The notes beneath the pieces were generated by a model, which was not told the DNA's origin, searched no databases, and saw only the letters and a program-made list of their open reading frames with translations. DNA of 64,000 nucleotides from Branchipolynoe longqiensis (lineage: Eukaryota > Annelida > Polychaeta > Phyllodocida > Polynoidae). Both the position numbers and the translations under genes were made by a program. The stretch covers positions 30,213,178-30,277,177 of the forward strand of contig CM059197.1 in NCBI GenBank assembly GCA_030323885.1, written 5' to 3'. How positions within the stretch are numbered: the first letter of the stretch is position 1; every line of letters starts with the position of its first letter. Below, piece by piece: positions 33,591-44,408 of the stretch.

Positions 33591-33807
33591 TTACTGCAGA
33601 AGCCGATGATGTCAGAGTATTGGCGTGTTTACCAAAACTAATTTCACATGTTTAGACTTCAAATATCTCAAAAGTTAGCCATTTAAAATAAAAGTTACTC
33701 TAAACTAAAGAAAGGTAGATTATAACCATCAACCTTATAAGCATCAACCTAATATATATCTCAGAAAAGTGACAGAAACTCAAAACCATCGGGCTATGCA
33801 ACTTTAA
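33591..33807 (+). mobile_element. MITE-A, right two thirds
   Basis: ttactgcagaagccgatgat to catcgggctatgcaacttta. The left third is missing. Confidence 0.8.
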
Positions 33808-33825
33808 CAGTTTAAGCTTATTAGG

Positions 33826-33878
33826 TTTGTTTGTTGGAGCTTTACATCCTGGCAACATCTAAGGTCATATCAGGATGA
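33826..33878 (-). mobile_element. SINE-1, 3' tail fragment
   Basis: gtttgttggagctttacatc through catatcaggatg only. Confidence 0.75.
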
Positions 33879-33954
33879 TAGCTTATTATATATGCCCATA
33901 TGCCTCATTTCACTTTCAGATGGCAACTAGACCCCAGTAGCCGCACGCATGCAT

Positions 33955-34018
33955 ACTGTGTTTGTTTGTTTGTTGTTGTTTAACGTCCTAGCAACATCTA
34001 AGGTCATATCAGGACAGG
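33955..34018 (-). mobile_element. SINE-1, 3' tail fragment
   Basis: (GTTT)n then aacgtcctagcaacatctaa and atatcaggaca. actgtgt occurs on both sides, suggesting a separate 5'-truncated insertion 80 bp from the previous one. Confidence 0.75.
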
Positions 34019-34292
34019 GCGCACTGTGTGATCCTTCCATTGAGTTCCCTGCCCAGTTATTCAGGACAGAGCGTGAGCCAGCATTCATTCTAAAACCATG
34101 CATCATATTTTAGGATAGAAATCACTTTGATAACAACGTTTCCCTGAAGCAGACATCCCATTCGCTTGGTAATGTTGGAAATTGTCTTCAGGTGGGAAGA
34201 CCGCAGTAATAAAATGCATGCCATGATGCGGCCATTGCTAGCTATGATATTGAATTAGGCGCTAAGCCACACATTACTTACTACAGGGTCTA

Positions 34293-34606
34293 CCAGATGA
34301 GGTGCCCGAATCGGTCAAACCCAGGACCCCCCGTGGTGGAGATCGGGAGTTTGATTCCCAGTCGGGTCAAACCAATGACATACAAAATGGATACTTGTTG
34401 CTTCCTAGCTTGGCGCTCAGCATTAATAGGATAGGGGAAGGACTGGTTAGCTCAGTGTCAGGATAAAGTGACTGAGTGGGATATCGGGTCATGGTGCTGG
34501 CAGCCTGACTTCCCAGTGGGACAGCATTATAAAGTTGCCATGAGTGAACACTGCCACAAGTCGGTACCCGTCCTGATGACCTTAGATCTTGCCAGAATGT
34601 AAAATT
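34293..34606 (+). mobile_element. SINE-1, full length with altered head
   Basis: Head ggtgcccgaatcgg has a rearranged anticodon-side region. The linker, core and 3' end (ttgccagaatgtaaaatt) are intact. Confidence 0.85.
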
Positions 34607-34990
34607 AGGTACTCCAAAGTGATTTCTATTTTCAACAGGTCAGTATTACATCTTATATATCTGTACAGATCTTTTAAATTGAATCTAAATGATATGAAAA
34701 TCATTTAGATCGATTGAATAGCTGCAAAGTTATGAGTGTTTAAAGATTGATTTTTTTGCCCTGATTTGTGCACATTTCCAAATTAGGCAAATCTTGGATT
34801 TTAGGGTCCCACCTGGAAGCTATTTTGCATATGATCTGTCCAATATTAAAGAATCTCATTCTCTATAGTACAAATAAGAAGCTCAATTTTTTACAGACCA
34901 TCACTGTTAGTATTCTTTCTGAAATTTCATGTCAAACTTGCTAAATTCCTTAATTTCCAGCAAACACCAATCATAAATTCAGTAAAATAT
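34607..34990. other. AT-rich, unassigned
   Basis: atgatatgaaaatcattta near 34690 is a short hairpin. No coding signal. Confidence 0.4.
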
Positions 34991-35306
34991 AGAAAAATAG
35001 CATAACTCCCGTTCTAATTGTCCTATCACAGCAATCTTTATACCAAAATAACCAGAATCAAAAGCTCTACATGATGACATAATTTTCTACCTGATCAGAG
35101 AAAGAAAGACAACATTCAATTTTAGGCATCGCGAGCTGACAATAAAATTAAGAAAAATAGCATAACTCCCATTCTAATTGTCCGATCACTGCACTCTTTA
35201 TACCAAAGTAACCAGAATTTAAAGCTCTACATGATGACATCATTTTCTAACTGATCAGAGAAAGAAAGACAACATTCTCTTTTAAGCATCGCGAGCTGAC
35301 AATAGC
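34991..35306 (+). repeat. 160 bp tandem duplication
   Basis: agaaaaatagcataactccc starts at 34991 and 35151. Both units end gcatcgcgagctgacaata, with about 10% differences. Confidence 0.9.
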
Positions 35307-35900
35307 CAAATTCTTGCAGCAGTCACTTCTCAGACCAAGCTTGATGCGCATGATATAAATCTCAACCAAATATTGTTCTGGTTAGGTAGAGGAAGACTTA
35401 AGCTTTCTGATGATATAATTTTCAAAACGATCCTGATCAATTTTCAAGGAGGATTAATGTCTTAATGTTTTGACTCCTTCAGCTCAATCAAATTTCCCAC
35501 TCAGAAACACTCATGATTGATATGCTAATGAAGCCTAGATTCTTCTCTATCTTTTATTGGTGGTTATTTTTAGCTCAGGTCAATGTACTCACCAAGCCAT
35601 CAAGTTTAGGGAAGGGAGTAGCTCAGACTGGATGAAAACAAAATCGGCGAGCATGCTCAGAGCTGCCGATGGTACCCGCCAACAAGTGTCCATTGACTGT
35701 GATTTATTTCATAATGATAATTAAACATCAGACAGCCTAAAAGACAAAAGAACAGGCTTTAATTTGATATAATTTTTATTTCAAACCAAGCAGAATTAGT
35801 GGAGATTCAAGCCTTTTTAAAAGGGTTAAAATAAGTCAAATTTCGCGCTGCGGACACCGTATACGCCGACTTTGGAGTACCTAGTAAAATACCAACATAT
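35307..35900. other. No feature recognised
   Basis: AT-rich sequence with no long frame or shared repeat. Confidence 0.4.
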
Positions 35901-35904
35901 TACT

Positions 35905-36400
35905 ACTGCCTTACTGCTAGTTGCAGGTACCAGGACCAATATGCCTTGCTGATCTAGTTGATGATGGTCACATATCAGCACCAATATGCCTTACTGCTAG
36001 TTGGTGGCAGTCAGGTACTAGTGCCAATATGCCTTACTGATCTAGTTGCTGGTGGTCAAGTACCAGTGCCAATATGCCTTACTGCTAGTTGCTGATGGTC
36101 AGGTACCAGCACCAATATGCCTTACTGATCTAGTTACTGGCAGTCAGGTACCAGTGCCAATATCCCTTACTACTAGTTGCTGATGGTCACAGATCAGCAC
36201 CCATATGCCTTACTGCTAGTTGCTGCCCGTGAGGTACCAGCGCCAAAATGCCTTACCGATCTAGTTGCTGGCAGTCAGATATCAGCGCCAATATGCTGTT
36301 GCTGGCGGTCAGGTCCGAGAGCCAATATCTGGTTCCACTGATTTTGAACCAGATACTAATGTCAATATCTTATAGATCTAGGCGATGGGAGTCAAGTATC
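35905..36400 (+). repeat. 42-45 bp tandem repeat
   Basis: Unit gccttactgatctagttgct, ggtcaggtaccagtgccaa, diverging toward the right end. The first 80 or so codons of the 223-codon frame starting at 36402 read this decaying array. Confidence 0.88.
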
Positions 36401-36637
36401 AATGTCAATATGCATTACAGAGCTGGTTGCTCTTAGTCCCAGTGCCAATACACCTCACAGATGTCACTGCTTCCAGCCAGGTGCCAGCCTCAAAAGGCAG
36501 CCGGGAATCAGATGCCTGAATAAAAGGCAAACAGGATGTGATGACAGCATGGTCTCATTCAGGGTACAGCACTCGGACCAATACAGGTGCTTTGATACTG
36601 AATGGTGGCCATATGAATATGTGTTTGCTAAGTACCA

Positions 36638-37122
36638 GGCGAGAGGTAAGATCTACCGCGCAATCGTGCTATCCACCCTACTATACGGAGCCGAGGCCTG
36701 GACAGTGTACAGACGGCAGGTGAAAAAGCTGCATGCCTTCATGATGCGACATCTGCATTCAATCATGAGGCTAACCTGGAAGGACAAAGTGACGAATAAG
36801 GAAATACTCGAACGGATGGGGCTGCCCTCTATGGAAGATCTTCTGATCAAAAAGAATCTCCGGTGGACTGGACACCTCATGAGGATGTCATCAGACAGCC
36901 TACCAAAGCAGATCCTTTATTCTCAACTGTCTTCTGGCTACAGAAAGAGAGAGCGCCCCCGTCTCCGGTTCAGGGATACCATCAAGAGAAACCTGAAGCT
37001 GAGAGACATTAAGACCGACTCATGGACACAACTCTCACAGCAGAGAGCTAAATGGAGAGCGGCAGTCAAGTAATGAAAGCAGTCTTTGTCGCATCGCGAC
37101 CAACAGCATGATGATGGTGATG
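36638..37122 (+). mobile_element. 5'-truncated LINE: C-terminal end of a non-LTR retrotransposon ORF2
   Basis: Reading frame 36639-37073, from about residue 80 of the open frame, encodes the end of a LINE polyprotein. Motifs are LLYGAEAWT, DKVTNKEILERMGLPSMEDL, LRWTGHLMRM, LPKQILY and RPRLRFRDTIKRNLK, typical of the region after the reverse transcriptase palm. The catalytic YxDD part is absent. A short 3' UTR ends atgatgatggtgatg. aagtacca at 36630-36637 and 37123-37130 is the target duplication. Not a functional gene. Confidence 0.88.
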
Positions 37123-37130
37123 AAGTACCA

Positions 37131-37800
37131 TATGAAGCCTATTCACATGGCAGTGCTGTAGTCTATGACCTCAATGTTTGTAGACATGAGGATTACAAGA
37201 TCCCCAGGTAGTTTGCGCATTGACACTTTCTTTTTTCCACAATATACATATCCCAAGAGCTGTTGTTACACTAGCGGTAAATTTACTTGAATCTTTTACA
37301 AGTTTGATTCAAACAGCAGCAGACTTGAGTGATATGAGAAAATGAGTAAATAGCAGCCAAACTGACCCAAAAACATTTTACTAGAGCCTAGCAGAGGGAT
37401 TCCCTGCAAGTCACATTACCAGCTAGTGTGAAGGTTACTGTATTTGTGCCATGACAAGTGCCAGTGTTTGCGACTGTGATTTTAGTGGCGGTTTTTTCCC
37501 CCCATGTGAACTTTGGTGCTAACTTATTATAAAAATGCAGAGCGTTTCGGACGGGCTGGAAGGAGCGGGGGACGGGCGGGGGTCGTCACGTGGTCACTCT
37601 TGGCATTATTGACCAGGTGACCATGGCTGACCACAGAGCGTCAAAGGGGCCCACTTCAATAACACATCGCCGACCAGTTTAACGACAAAGATAGAGAGTG
37701 TCGTTCATGAACAGGGGAACAGGGGAACACCGAATCATAGTGGAAGACACTGAGTTTGAACTAGATAGCTTCGTTCTCAACTTACATTCTACCCTGTTGG
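37131..37800. other. No gene recognised
   Basis: A GC-rich patch at 37545-37600 contains gtcacgtggtcac (E-box core). Otherwise unassigned. Confidence 0.4.
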
Positions 37801-38296
37801 GCAGCTCTAAGGAGAAATCAATTAAAATCTATAGTTTTGAGTTTCTTCCTTGATTTTTAGATAAATATATTTTGAGCTATTTCAAGTGACGGTCTTAGAG
37901 TGCCCTAACAAAGGTACAAATTAAGGAGAAATCAATTAAAATCTATATTTAAGGTTGCATAATCTTGATAGTTTTTACTTTCTTCCCTATTTTGTTTTAA
38001 TGAATTATATTAGGTTGATCCTTATAATTTAATTTACTTTTAGTGGGAAGTAACATTTAAGTGGCTAACATTTGGAGATATTTCAAGTGATGCTATGCAA
38101 TATTACTGTTGGTGTGCACACTGAAATACTGAATAGGCTTCAGCAGTAACAGGTTCTATTAAATTGACTTAGTATTCCCTTCTATATAACAATACATGTT
38201 TATAGGTACCCTAATTGGAAATAAATGTAGGATAACATCTAAGTAAGAGATTCGGTTTCTAAAATGTGATGCTTTCATCGGACAATGCAGCTTTAA
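37801..38296 (-). mobile_element. MITE-A, reverse copy with a partial duplicate in front
   Basis: 37949-38296 runs ttaaggttgcataatcttga to cggacaatgcagctttaa, a full-length reverse copy. Its left neighbour (37808-37945) repeats gagaaatcaattaaaatcta twice and includes a second piece of the same terminus, so part of the element is duplicated. Confidence 0.78.
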
Positions 38297-38811
38297 ACCA
38301 ACACAGTCAATAAGGTTGGAGCTACTTAGATCCGCCCATAATACAACGGTCTTATCTATTTTTTCTTTTATCTGCAAACTACATAATAAGTTGATCTAGA
38401 AACAGTTTGATAATCTGGATTCTGCGGAAATTTAGTTTAGAAGATCAAAAGATGGGATCCAATCCCAAACGAAGAATTGACACCGCGGCAAGTGGCAGCT
38501 TTAAGTGTGCCCGGGGAGCCCCCCCCCCCCCCCCCACCTTCCCCCAGATAGCCTATTGTTGTGGCATCAACGTTTCCAGGGTCACACTGAGGTCAGTGCA
38601 GTAGTACAGTCACAGTCATACTGACGCTATCGGTCTGTCATCAGCATTTCCCCTGATGACTTTCGACTTCCTCTTGAGGCGAGCTATGCTCGGAACTAGT
38701 GAGTTGTAAGGGGTTTGGCTATTGCCACTAAAAAGCCATTCACTTTCAGTGTGCAGATATGTACCATCACTGTAATATAGCAAACCACATTAGGCAACAA
38801 CAAAAGAAAAA
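38297..38811. other. No feature recognised; poly-C run
   Basis: C run at about 38519-38535. No gene or shared repeat. Confidence 0.4.
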
Positions 38812-38880
38812 AGAATTGGTGATCTGGACGCTAGGCTAGGTTGTGACAAGTATTAATTTGGCAAGTCGATGGTTTGACAA
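38812..38880 (-). mobile_element. SINE-1, core fragment
   Basis: ggctaggttgtgacaagtat and aagtcgatggtttga only. Confidence 0.6.
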
Positions 38881-38984
38881 ACGAAGACTTTAATAATAAT
38901 ATTAATAATAATTATTATTATTGTTATTTTAATAACACCACACCACCACTGCTGTCCAATACATTGTGTATTTTTACAACAATA

Positions 38985-39090
38985 CAAGGCTGCTACCAAA
39001 TTTAGACTATTGCTGTTCAGCGATGAAAACAAGCCGCGATGCGACTTACTCGTTTTGGACAGGGTAAATAAACCCCACACCCTTTAAAAA
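38985..39090 (+). repeat. Dispersed repeat P
   Basis: agcgatgaaaacaagc, ggacagggtaaataaacc, then an A-rich tail. Confidence 0.6.
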
Positions 39091-39134
39091 ACACCCCAAA
39101 AAACAAGGACAAGTACTAGAATTCAAAGGCCCTC

Positions 39135-39450
39135 TGTGATTATGGTGGTAACCTTTCACCGTAACCTTTCAGACTGGTTAAGCATGATCCCTCCTATACC
39201 TCATCAGGTACTAAGGGAGGCGAATATATTCTCCTTCTAGTAGTTTATGAGCTAGCTTCCGCTGGATTCCCTGTGCCGTGATTGGACAGAGAAATTAATG
39301 TGATTACATATATCAAGAGATCTGTTGTTCTTGAATACAATGCAACACAGTGTATATATAACACGTGGTCTTCTGTGTCCCCCTACCGCTGAGTCAGCAA
39401 CAACTAGTTCATCAAGTCAAATTTTTTCTATCGCTGCTTGATTCGTAACA
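39135..39450 (+). promoter_or_regulatory. TATA/CCAAT promoter-like segment, possibly a solo LTR
   Basis: An inverted CCAAT word (tgattggac near 39277) precedes gtatatataa (about 39352), about 75 bp apart, followed by tctgtgtccccc. The segment starts tgtgatt and ends cgtaaca, so a TG...CA solo LTR is conceivable. No duplication or coding region supports either reading. Confidence 0.22.
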
Positions 39451-39502
39451 TAAATAAGTAGACAGCCCTGCATTGTTTCTGTCTTGAGAGGAAAGCTATT
39501 TA

Positions 39503-39772
39503 TTATGCCCGGTACACACCTACCGTTTACGATCGTTTTTCCGCACCCACCTACCGTATACGATCTAAAACTTCCCAAAAGTCGTGAGGTGTGCACTCCC
39601 CTAGCACACCTACCGATTGCGATTCGCGATTTTTAGGGCTAAAACGGTAGGTGTGCGCTAGCATTACGATTGCGATTCACGATTCGAAAAATGAATCGGC
39701 CCGTTTTCAGTTTTAAGCGGATCGGGAGTTTTAGTGCGCGAATCCTATATGGTATGTGTGTACCTGGCATAA
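39503..39772. mobile_element. MITE-E6
   Basis: 270 bp. Ends ttatgcccggtacacaccta and, inverted, ttatgccaggtacacacata match with 3 differences in 22. The interior iterates cacacctaccg and gcgattcgcgat words. The flanks do not give a clean duplication. Confidence 0.83.
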
Positions 39773-39896
39773 GGAAAACAAATGAATTTTAAATGGGTGA
39801 TCGTCCCCGCCCATGCCTGAAAAATCGCCCGCCTCTGAATTAAAAAAACTATTTTTTTGTTAATGTTAAAAATGCGTCAGGCTAGCAGCAATTCAA

Positions 39897-40200
39897 CCAA
39901 TGACTTACAAAATTGATACTTGTCGCTGCCTAGCCTGGTGCTCTGCATTAATAGGAAAGGGCAAGGACTGGTTCAGCTCAGTGTCACTGTCAGGATAATG
40001 TGAATGAGGTTGGTTGGTTTTATGTCCTGGCAACATCTAAGGTCATATCAGGACGGGGATGTGACTGAGTGGGATATCAGGTCATGGTGCTTGCTGCCTG
40101 GTCTCCCAGTGGGACAGCACTATAAACTCGCAATGAGTGTGCATTGTAACAAGTCGGTACCCATCCTGATATGTTGCTAGGATGTAAAACCCAAACAAAC
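39897..40200 (+). mobile_element. SINE-1 carrying a second SINE-1 tail
   Basis: The head is truncated; linker aaccaatgacttacaaaatt and core are present. The body is interrupted at about 40010 and resumes with gatgtgactgagtgggat. The standard 3' end follows. Confidence 0.85.
40010..40058 (-). mobile_element. SINE-1 tail nested in SINE-1
   Basis: ggttggttggttttatgtcc to catatcaggacggg. Body sequence atgtga(a/c)tgag is repeated on both sides, as expected of a target duplication. Confidence 0.85.
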
Positions 40201-40639
40201 GAGTCATGTTTACACTATGTACCATCTACTTCTACTGGTGTGCAAACCTCCCACTTCCAGCCAACTGGCAGGACAAACTCACAATAAGAGCTTCCCTTTC
40301 GCTTTCAGTTCGCGTATCAAATGAAACTACACGCAACACACATGTGTGCCATATAATAGGATTCATAGAATTGTTAATAATGAAACTGATGAGGCCAAAG
40401 CGCTCTTTATCAAGCAGGGTGCAGACCGTGCGGGATTCATCAATACAAGAGGGACCCATTTGCATGGGCCGCTCCTCACCCTGCCGCCACATACTCCCAG
40501 AGCCACCCTATCCCCATCCATATTCATATATTCATGTGGCCCATTGGCCCACCCCTTGCGATACGTTTTACCAACAAGTCGCCGTGCCCCTTCCACTGTG
40601 GGTGAACACGCCACCCTGGCCGCCATATTGCCCAAAAAT

Positions 40640-40790
40640 AATCGCCTCAAGGGAGGTGACATAGCTGAGCTGGTAAAGCGCTGGTCCAATGATCTAAAAG
40701 CCCAGGTTCTGCACCACGATCAAAATAGGGCAGGATGTGGTGTGTCAAAGTCCCAGAGGGTTCGAGACCTTGACAAGGGGCGGTGAGTGA
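40640..40790 (+). repeat. tRNA-like pol III promoter pair
   Basis: TAGCTGAGCTGG (40662-40673) fits the A-box and GGTTCGAGACC (40759-40769) the B-box, 85 bp apart, too far for an ordinary tRNA. Probably a decayed tRNA-derived SINE of another family rather than a tRNA gene. Confidence 0.4.
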
Positions 40791-40936
40791 ATTCCAGCAT
40801 CCTACCACCAAAATTTCTACAACCTTCTCTTGCAGCTTTTACTAAGTCGGATGGCCCCACTGAGCTATAAATATTCAGGAACAAGCTATGAGCCGAATAT
40901 ATAGCGCACACACACACACATTATATATATGACCTG

Positions 40937-41055
40937 CGATGAAAATGGGAAATATTGCGCACAGAGCAGGAATCGAATCCACATCTCTTGCATTCCGAGC
41001 CAGTGTGCTAACCATTACACCACCTAGGCTCCCTGATGTCACCACCCTATTACAC
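40937..41055 (-). mobile_element. SINE-3 (tRNA-related), partial
   Basis: On the minus strand ggtgacatcagggagcctag leads into gtggtgtaatggttagcaca (A-box-like) and gattcgattcctgc (B-box-like), then tatttcccattttcatc. The head recalls tRNA-Gln/Glu; that identity is tentative. Confidence 0.7.
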
Positions 41056-41080
41056 TATATATGTATAAATATATTAGGCT

Positions 41081-41362
41081 TGTTGGTTGGATGTTGGAGC
41101 TTTACATCCTGGCAACATCTAAGGTCATATAAGGACAGGTACCAACTTGTGACAGTGCGCACAGCCATGGCAACTTTATAGTGCTGCCCAACTGGCAGAC
41201 CAGGCCACCAGCACCATGACCTGATATCCCACTCAGTCACATTATCCTGACACTGAACCAACCAATCCTGCCCCCTATCCTAATAAAGTTGAGTGCCTGG
41301 CTAGGAAGCGACAAGTATCAATTCCTAAGTCATTGGTTTGACTCGACCAGGGTTAGAACCCC
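41081..41362 (-). mobile_element. SINE-1, head truncated
   Basis: Tail gttggagctttacatcctgg, full body, linker, and stop at cagggttagaaccc in the B-box. Confidence 0.87.
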
Positions 41363-41808
41363 CCCATTAGAACTGCTCGCAGAAACCCCACATTCTAAAT
41401 AGCATACTGCCATGGAGGTTCCACCATGATGTATGCGTGGGCTGCGAGCTGCTCATACCAGGGCATAAGGGCCCCTCATCTCTGTCCAATCATCATAACC
41501 ACTCATCCCGCACCCGAGGGACAATCACAGAGTATTTGTTAGGAGATTGGTTCTCTTCTATTGCATGTCTTACATGCATTACTTGGACGCTAAAACAAGG
41601 GCCGGGTTGATACATAAACAGAATGAACCCATTAGCTTGCTTTAAGTGGGCGGCTTCTCTGTGACTAACATCTACACAGACAACACCACTTACTGTACAT
41701 ATCCAATTTAACATTTATTAACTCTGCTGTGACTAACTAATGCTGCAATTTTCTGTAGTGTAACGTCCATCAGTATTGAGGTACGAGGATTCAACTTTCT
41801 AGTCTTTA
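41363..41808. other. No feature recognised
   Basis: No long frame or shared repeat seen. Confidence 0.4.
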
Positions 41809-42112
41809 CCGGAGACAGTGGCTGAATCGGTAGAGCACAGGCTTCCGGTGCGGAAGGTCAAGAGTTTGAATCCCGGCCAAGTCAAACCAATGACATACAA
41901 AAGTGATACTTGTTGCTACCTAGCCTGGCACTCTACACTGCTAGGATAAGGCAAGAACTGGCTCGCGCAGTATCAGGATAATGTGACTCAGCAGGAAATT
42001 GGGTCATTCAGGGGCAGTACCATAAAGTCAACATGAGTGTGCGCGGTCACAAATCAGTATGCATCCTGATATGACCTTCAATGTTGCCAGGATATGAAAC
42101 CCCAACAAACAA
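41809..42112 (+). mobile_element. SINE-1, full length
   Basis: Head gtggctgaatcggtagagca, B-box gtttgaatccc, full body with a small deletion, and tail aaccccaacaaacaaac. Confidence 0.88.
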
Positions 42113-42328
42113 ACTATTTTTGTTAACGATGTTCTCTACACCCATCACTGCTGAAGGGACCGGGCAATATGGCCCACTTCCGACAATTTCACCTAGTGCC
42201 TAAAATAGCGGATACTGGTGGATATACATGGCATACATACACTACCCCACCATCCACCACCCCAACCCATCCTCACCTACAAACACTGGGCGACTGCCAG
42301 GTAGCCAGACATTCTGTTATAAAAAGTT

Positions 42329-42947
42329 TTTAAAAACCTCTCTAGTCGACCACGTGCACAGATCAACCACTCTCCTATATCGATCACTTTATTTGGGTCC
42401 TAAACGATCGCCCATATAATAGCATTGTTAGAATTAAAAAAACTCCCTAAACCGACCACCTCCCTAATGCCTCGGTCACAAATACGTTACGTTGTGCTTA
42501 CGGCGTGTTTGCGGCGACCGCACCGTGGGTTACGGTCACCGTGGTTTTTTTTGCTCGCCACAAGGGTTGCGTTTTTTTAAAGTTGGAGTTATCTTAACTT
42601 TGAAAAATCGCAACGCCGCAGGCCGCAATCTTGGCAATACAGACTCCACGACACTGTACGATCACCTTTGTTGACATCAATAAAAAGGTTGTAAAATGAC
42701 TATCAATATGGTACGAAATTCATGTTTGTGTGATCAATATTAAGAAAGTTATGACTTTGTTTGTATATTAAATATGTGCACAATTTGTGAAGAGATATAC
42801 CGCAGACCGTAATGCTGTAACATTTGCATAAACCGCAAGAGACACCACAGACCGCAGCACCGTACGGCGCCCGTAGCATCTGTGACCTAAGCATTAATTG
42901 ACCATTTAAAGACGGTCCCATGGCCGGTCGATTTAGAGAGGTTATAC
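42329..42947. mobile_element. MITE-D, copy 2, split by MITE-E7
   Basis: Left part taaaaacctctctagtcgac to ccgaccacctccctaa, right part ttgaccatttaaagacggtc to gatttagagaggtta. The gap holds MITE-E7. Confidence 0.85.
42469..42892. mobile_element. MITE-E7 nested in MITE-D
   Basis: Ends tgcctcggtcaca and tgcttaggtcaca (inverted) with TAA on each side, as in PIF/Harbinger-type 3 bp duplications. The MITE-D consensus ccctaaatggacc gives the empty site. The interior has gcggcgaccgcaccg and, inverted, cggtgctgcggtctg words. A small central hairpin aaagtt/aactttg is present. Confidence 0.85.
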
Positions 42948-43099
42948 ATGAATTTTACCGCTCAAATTAGTCTTTTGCTTAGCATATTCAGTGGCATGCT
43001 TACTACTAGTGCATATCTGTGTACAGGGGGCAGCTCTCACACATGCGAACTGTACACAAAGTAAAAGTAATAAGCAGTGGCACAAGACGAATCAGTCCG

Positions 43100-43370
43100 G
43101 GAACTGGGACAGTTGGGACAACCGTGTGGGATCTGGGGCGTCCCCTTTCACTCAGCCCATCAAGCCCCTGCGTGAAGACCAATATCCGGTCGCGCGCGCC
43201 GCTGGACAGGAAGTGGGGGAAAAAGGGACACGCAGCGGAGCCGGATGTCGTCTGCGGGCTGTGACGTCAACAAAAGAACGCTCTGTTCCGTCGGCCAGCG
43301 GAAACCAATCACCCACGTGACCACCCGAGCAATCCCTCACCCTTCCATCGCCATAGTGATTTAGACGCAT
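43100..43370. promoter_or_regulatory. CpG-rich promoter-like block with CRE, CCAAT and E-box
   Basis: tgacgtca at 43262-43269, ccaatc at 43305, cacgtgacc at 43314, aggaagtggg (ETS-like) near 43208 and a gcgcgcgccgc patch lie within about 150 bp. The spacing resembles a TATA-less promoter. No downstream coding region is evident; SINE-1 lies directly to the right. Confidence 0.35.
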
Positions 43371-43411
43371 GGGACTTCTCCGGACGCCCATCCACGGTTG
43401 CTTAGGCTTGG

Positions 43412-43737
43412 TTGGTTGGTTGGTTGTTGGAGTTTTACGTCCTGGCAACATCTAAGGTCATAGCAGGACGGTCACTGACTTGTGACGGTGCGCACTCATG
43501 GTGACTTTATAGTGCTGCCCCACTGGGAGACCAGGCCGTCAACACCACTCAGTCACATTATCCTGACACGGACCCCAACCAGTCCTTGTGCTATCCTAAT
43601 AATGCCCAGGGCCTGGCTAGGAAACGACAAGTATCAATTCTTAAGTCATTGGTTTGACTCGACCAGGGTTCGAACCCATGGGTTCGAATCCCACGATCTA
43701 CCAAAACGGGAGATGGACGATCAACTCATTTCGGCCA
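43412..43737 (-). mobile_element. SINE-1, full length
   Basis: (TTGG)n tail, gttggagttttacgtcctgg, body with a short deletion, and a head with duplicated gggttcgaa words. The 121-codon frame here is a shadow. Confidence 0.88.
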
Positions 43738-43831
43738 TCCCGTCTTTGGTTACGTTTTCCACTGGATCACACACACGTACACACACAATACAATACACAC
43801 ACATACATACATATATTTTGTCATATCAATT

Positions 43832-44045
43832 GGACACGGTGGCCTAATCGGTATAGCGCAAGCTTCCCGTGTCAGAAGGTCGAAAGTTTGAAACTCGGCC
43901 GAGTCAAACCAATGACTTCGAAAATTGATACTTGTTGACACCTAGCGTAGCGCTTGGAATTATTAGGATAGGGCAAGGACTAGTTAGCTCACTGTAAGGA
44001 TAATGTGACTGAGTGGGATATTGGGTCATGGTGCCGGCGGCCTGA
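43832..44045 (+). mobile_element. SINE-1, 3'-truncated
   Basis: Head acacggtggcctaatcggta, linker, core and body to cggcctgatctcc. The 3' end is lost. Confidence 0.83.
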
Positions 44046-44149
44046 TCTCCAGCAGCCTGATGGGTAGGCGCTACCTGTGCATGCTTATTACATACATCTA
44101 ATGAACAGCCAGTGTGAGGTGGATGAACAATCCTTATCATACACAGATC

Positions 44150-44250
44150 TCGCCTTCACCGTGTAGCTTGCTATCCTGGTAATGACGCGCACCAGGCAAG
44201 ATGGTGACAAGTGCTCATATTGTACGACTCTGGTCAGTGACCCACCTGAG
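44150..44250 (-). mobile_element. SINE-1-like, old internal fragment
   Basis: ttgctatcctggtaatg, caggcaagatggtgacaagt and acgactctggtcag keep order with SINE-1 in reverse but are much diverged. Confidence 0.45.
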
Positions 44251-44408
44251 GACCTGAGGATAGGCACATGGGAAGCAGACCTCCAACCATATTTGTTTGC
44301 TAAGTGTGTGGGTGTAAGTGTGGGAATGGAAGTCGGGGCCGAGGTAGGCAGTGGCTTGTGAGAAGATGGGAGGGAGGGGGATACAAAAAACATTAACAGT
44401 CTAATCCT

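Noticed and set aside
36402..36640. N-terminal 80 residues of the open frame leading into the LINE fragment
   Set aside because: This part is flanking tandem repeat; the LINE begins after the target duplication at 36630-36637, so the ATG at 36402 is not a real start.
40206..40664. 152-codon plus-strand frame
   Set aside because: No domain, overlaps other long frames on both strands, and runs into a tRNA-like repeat.
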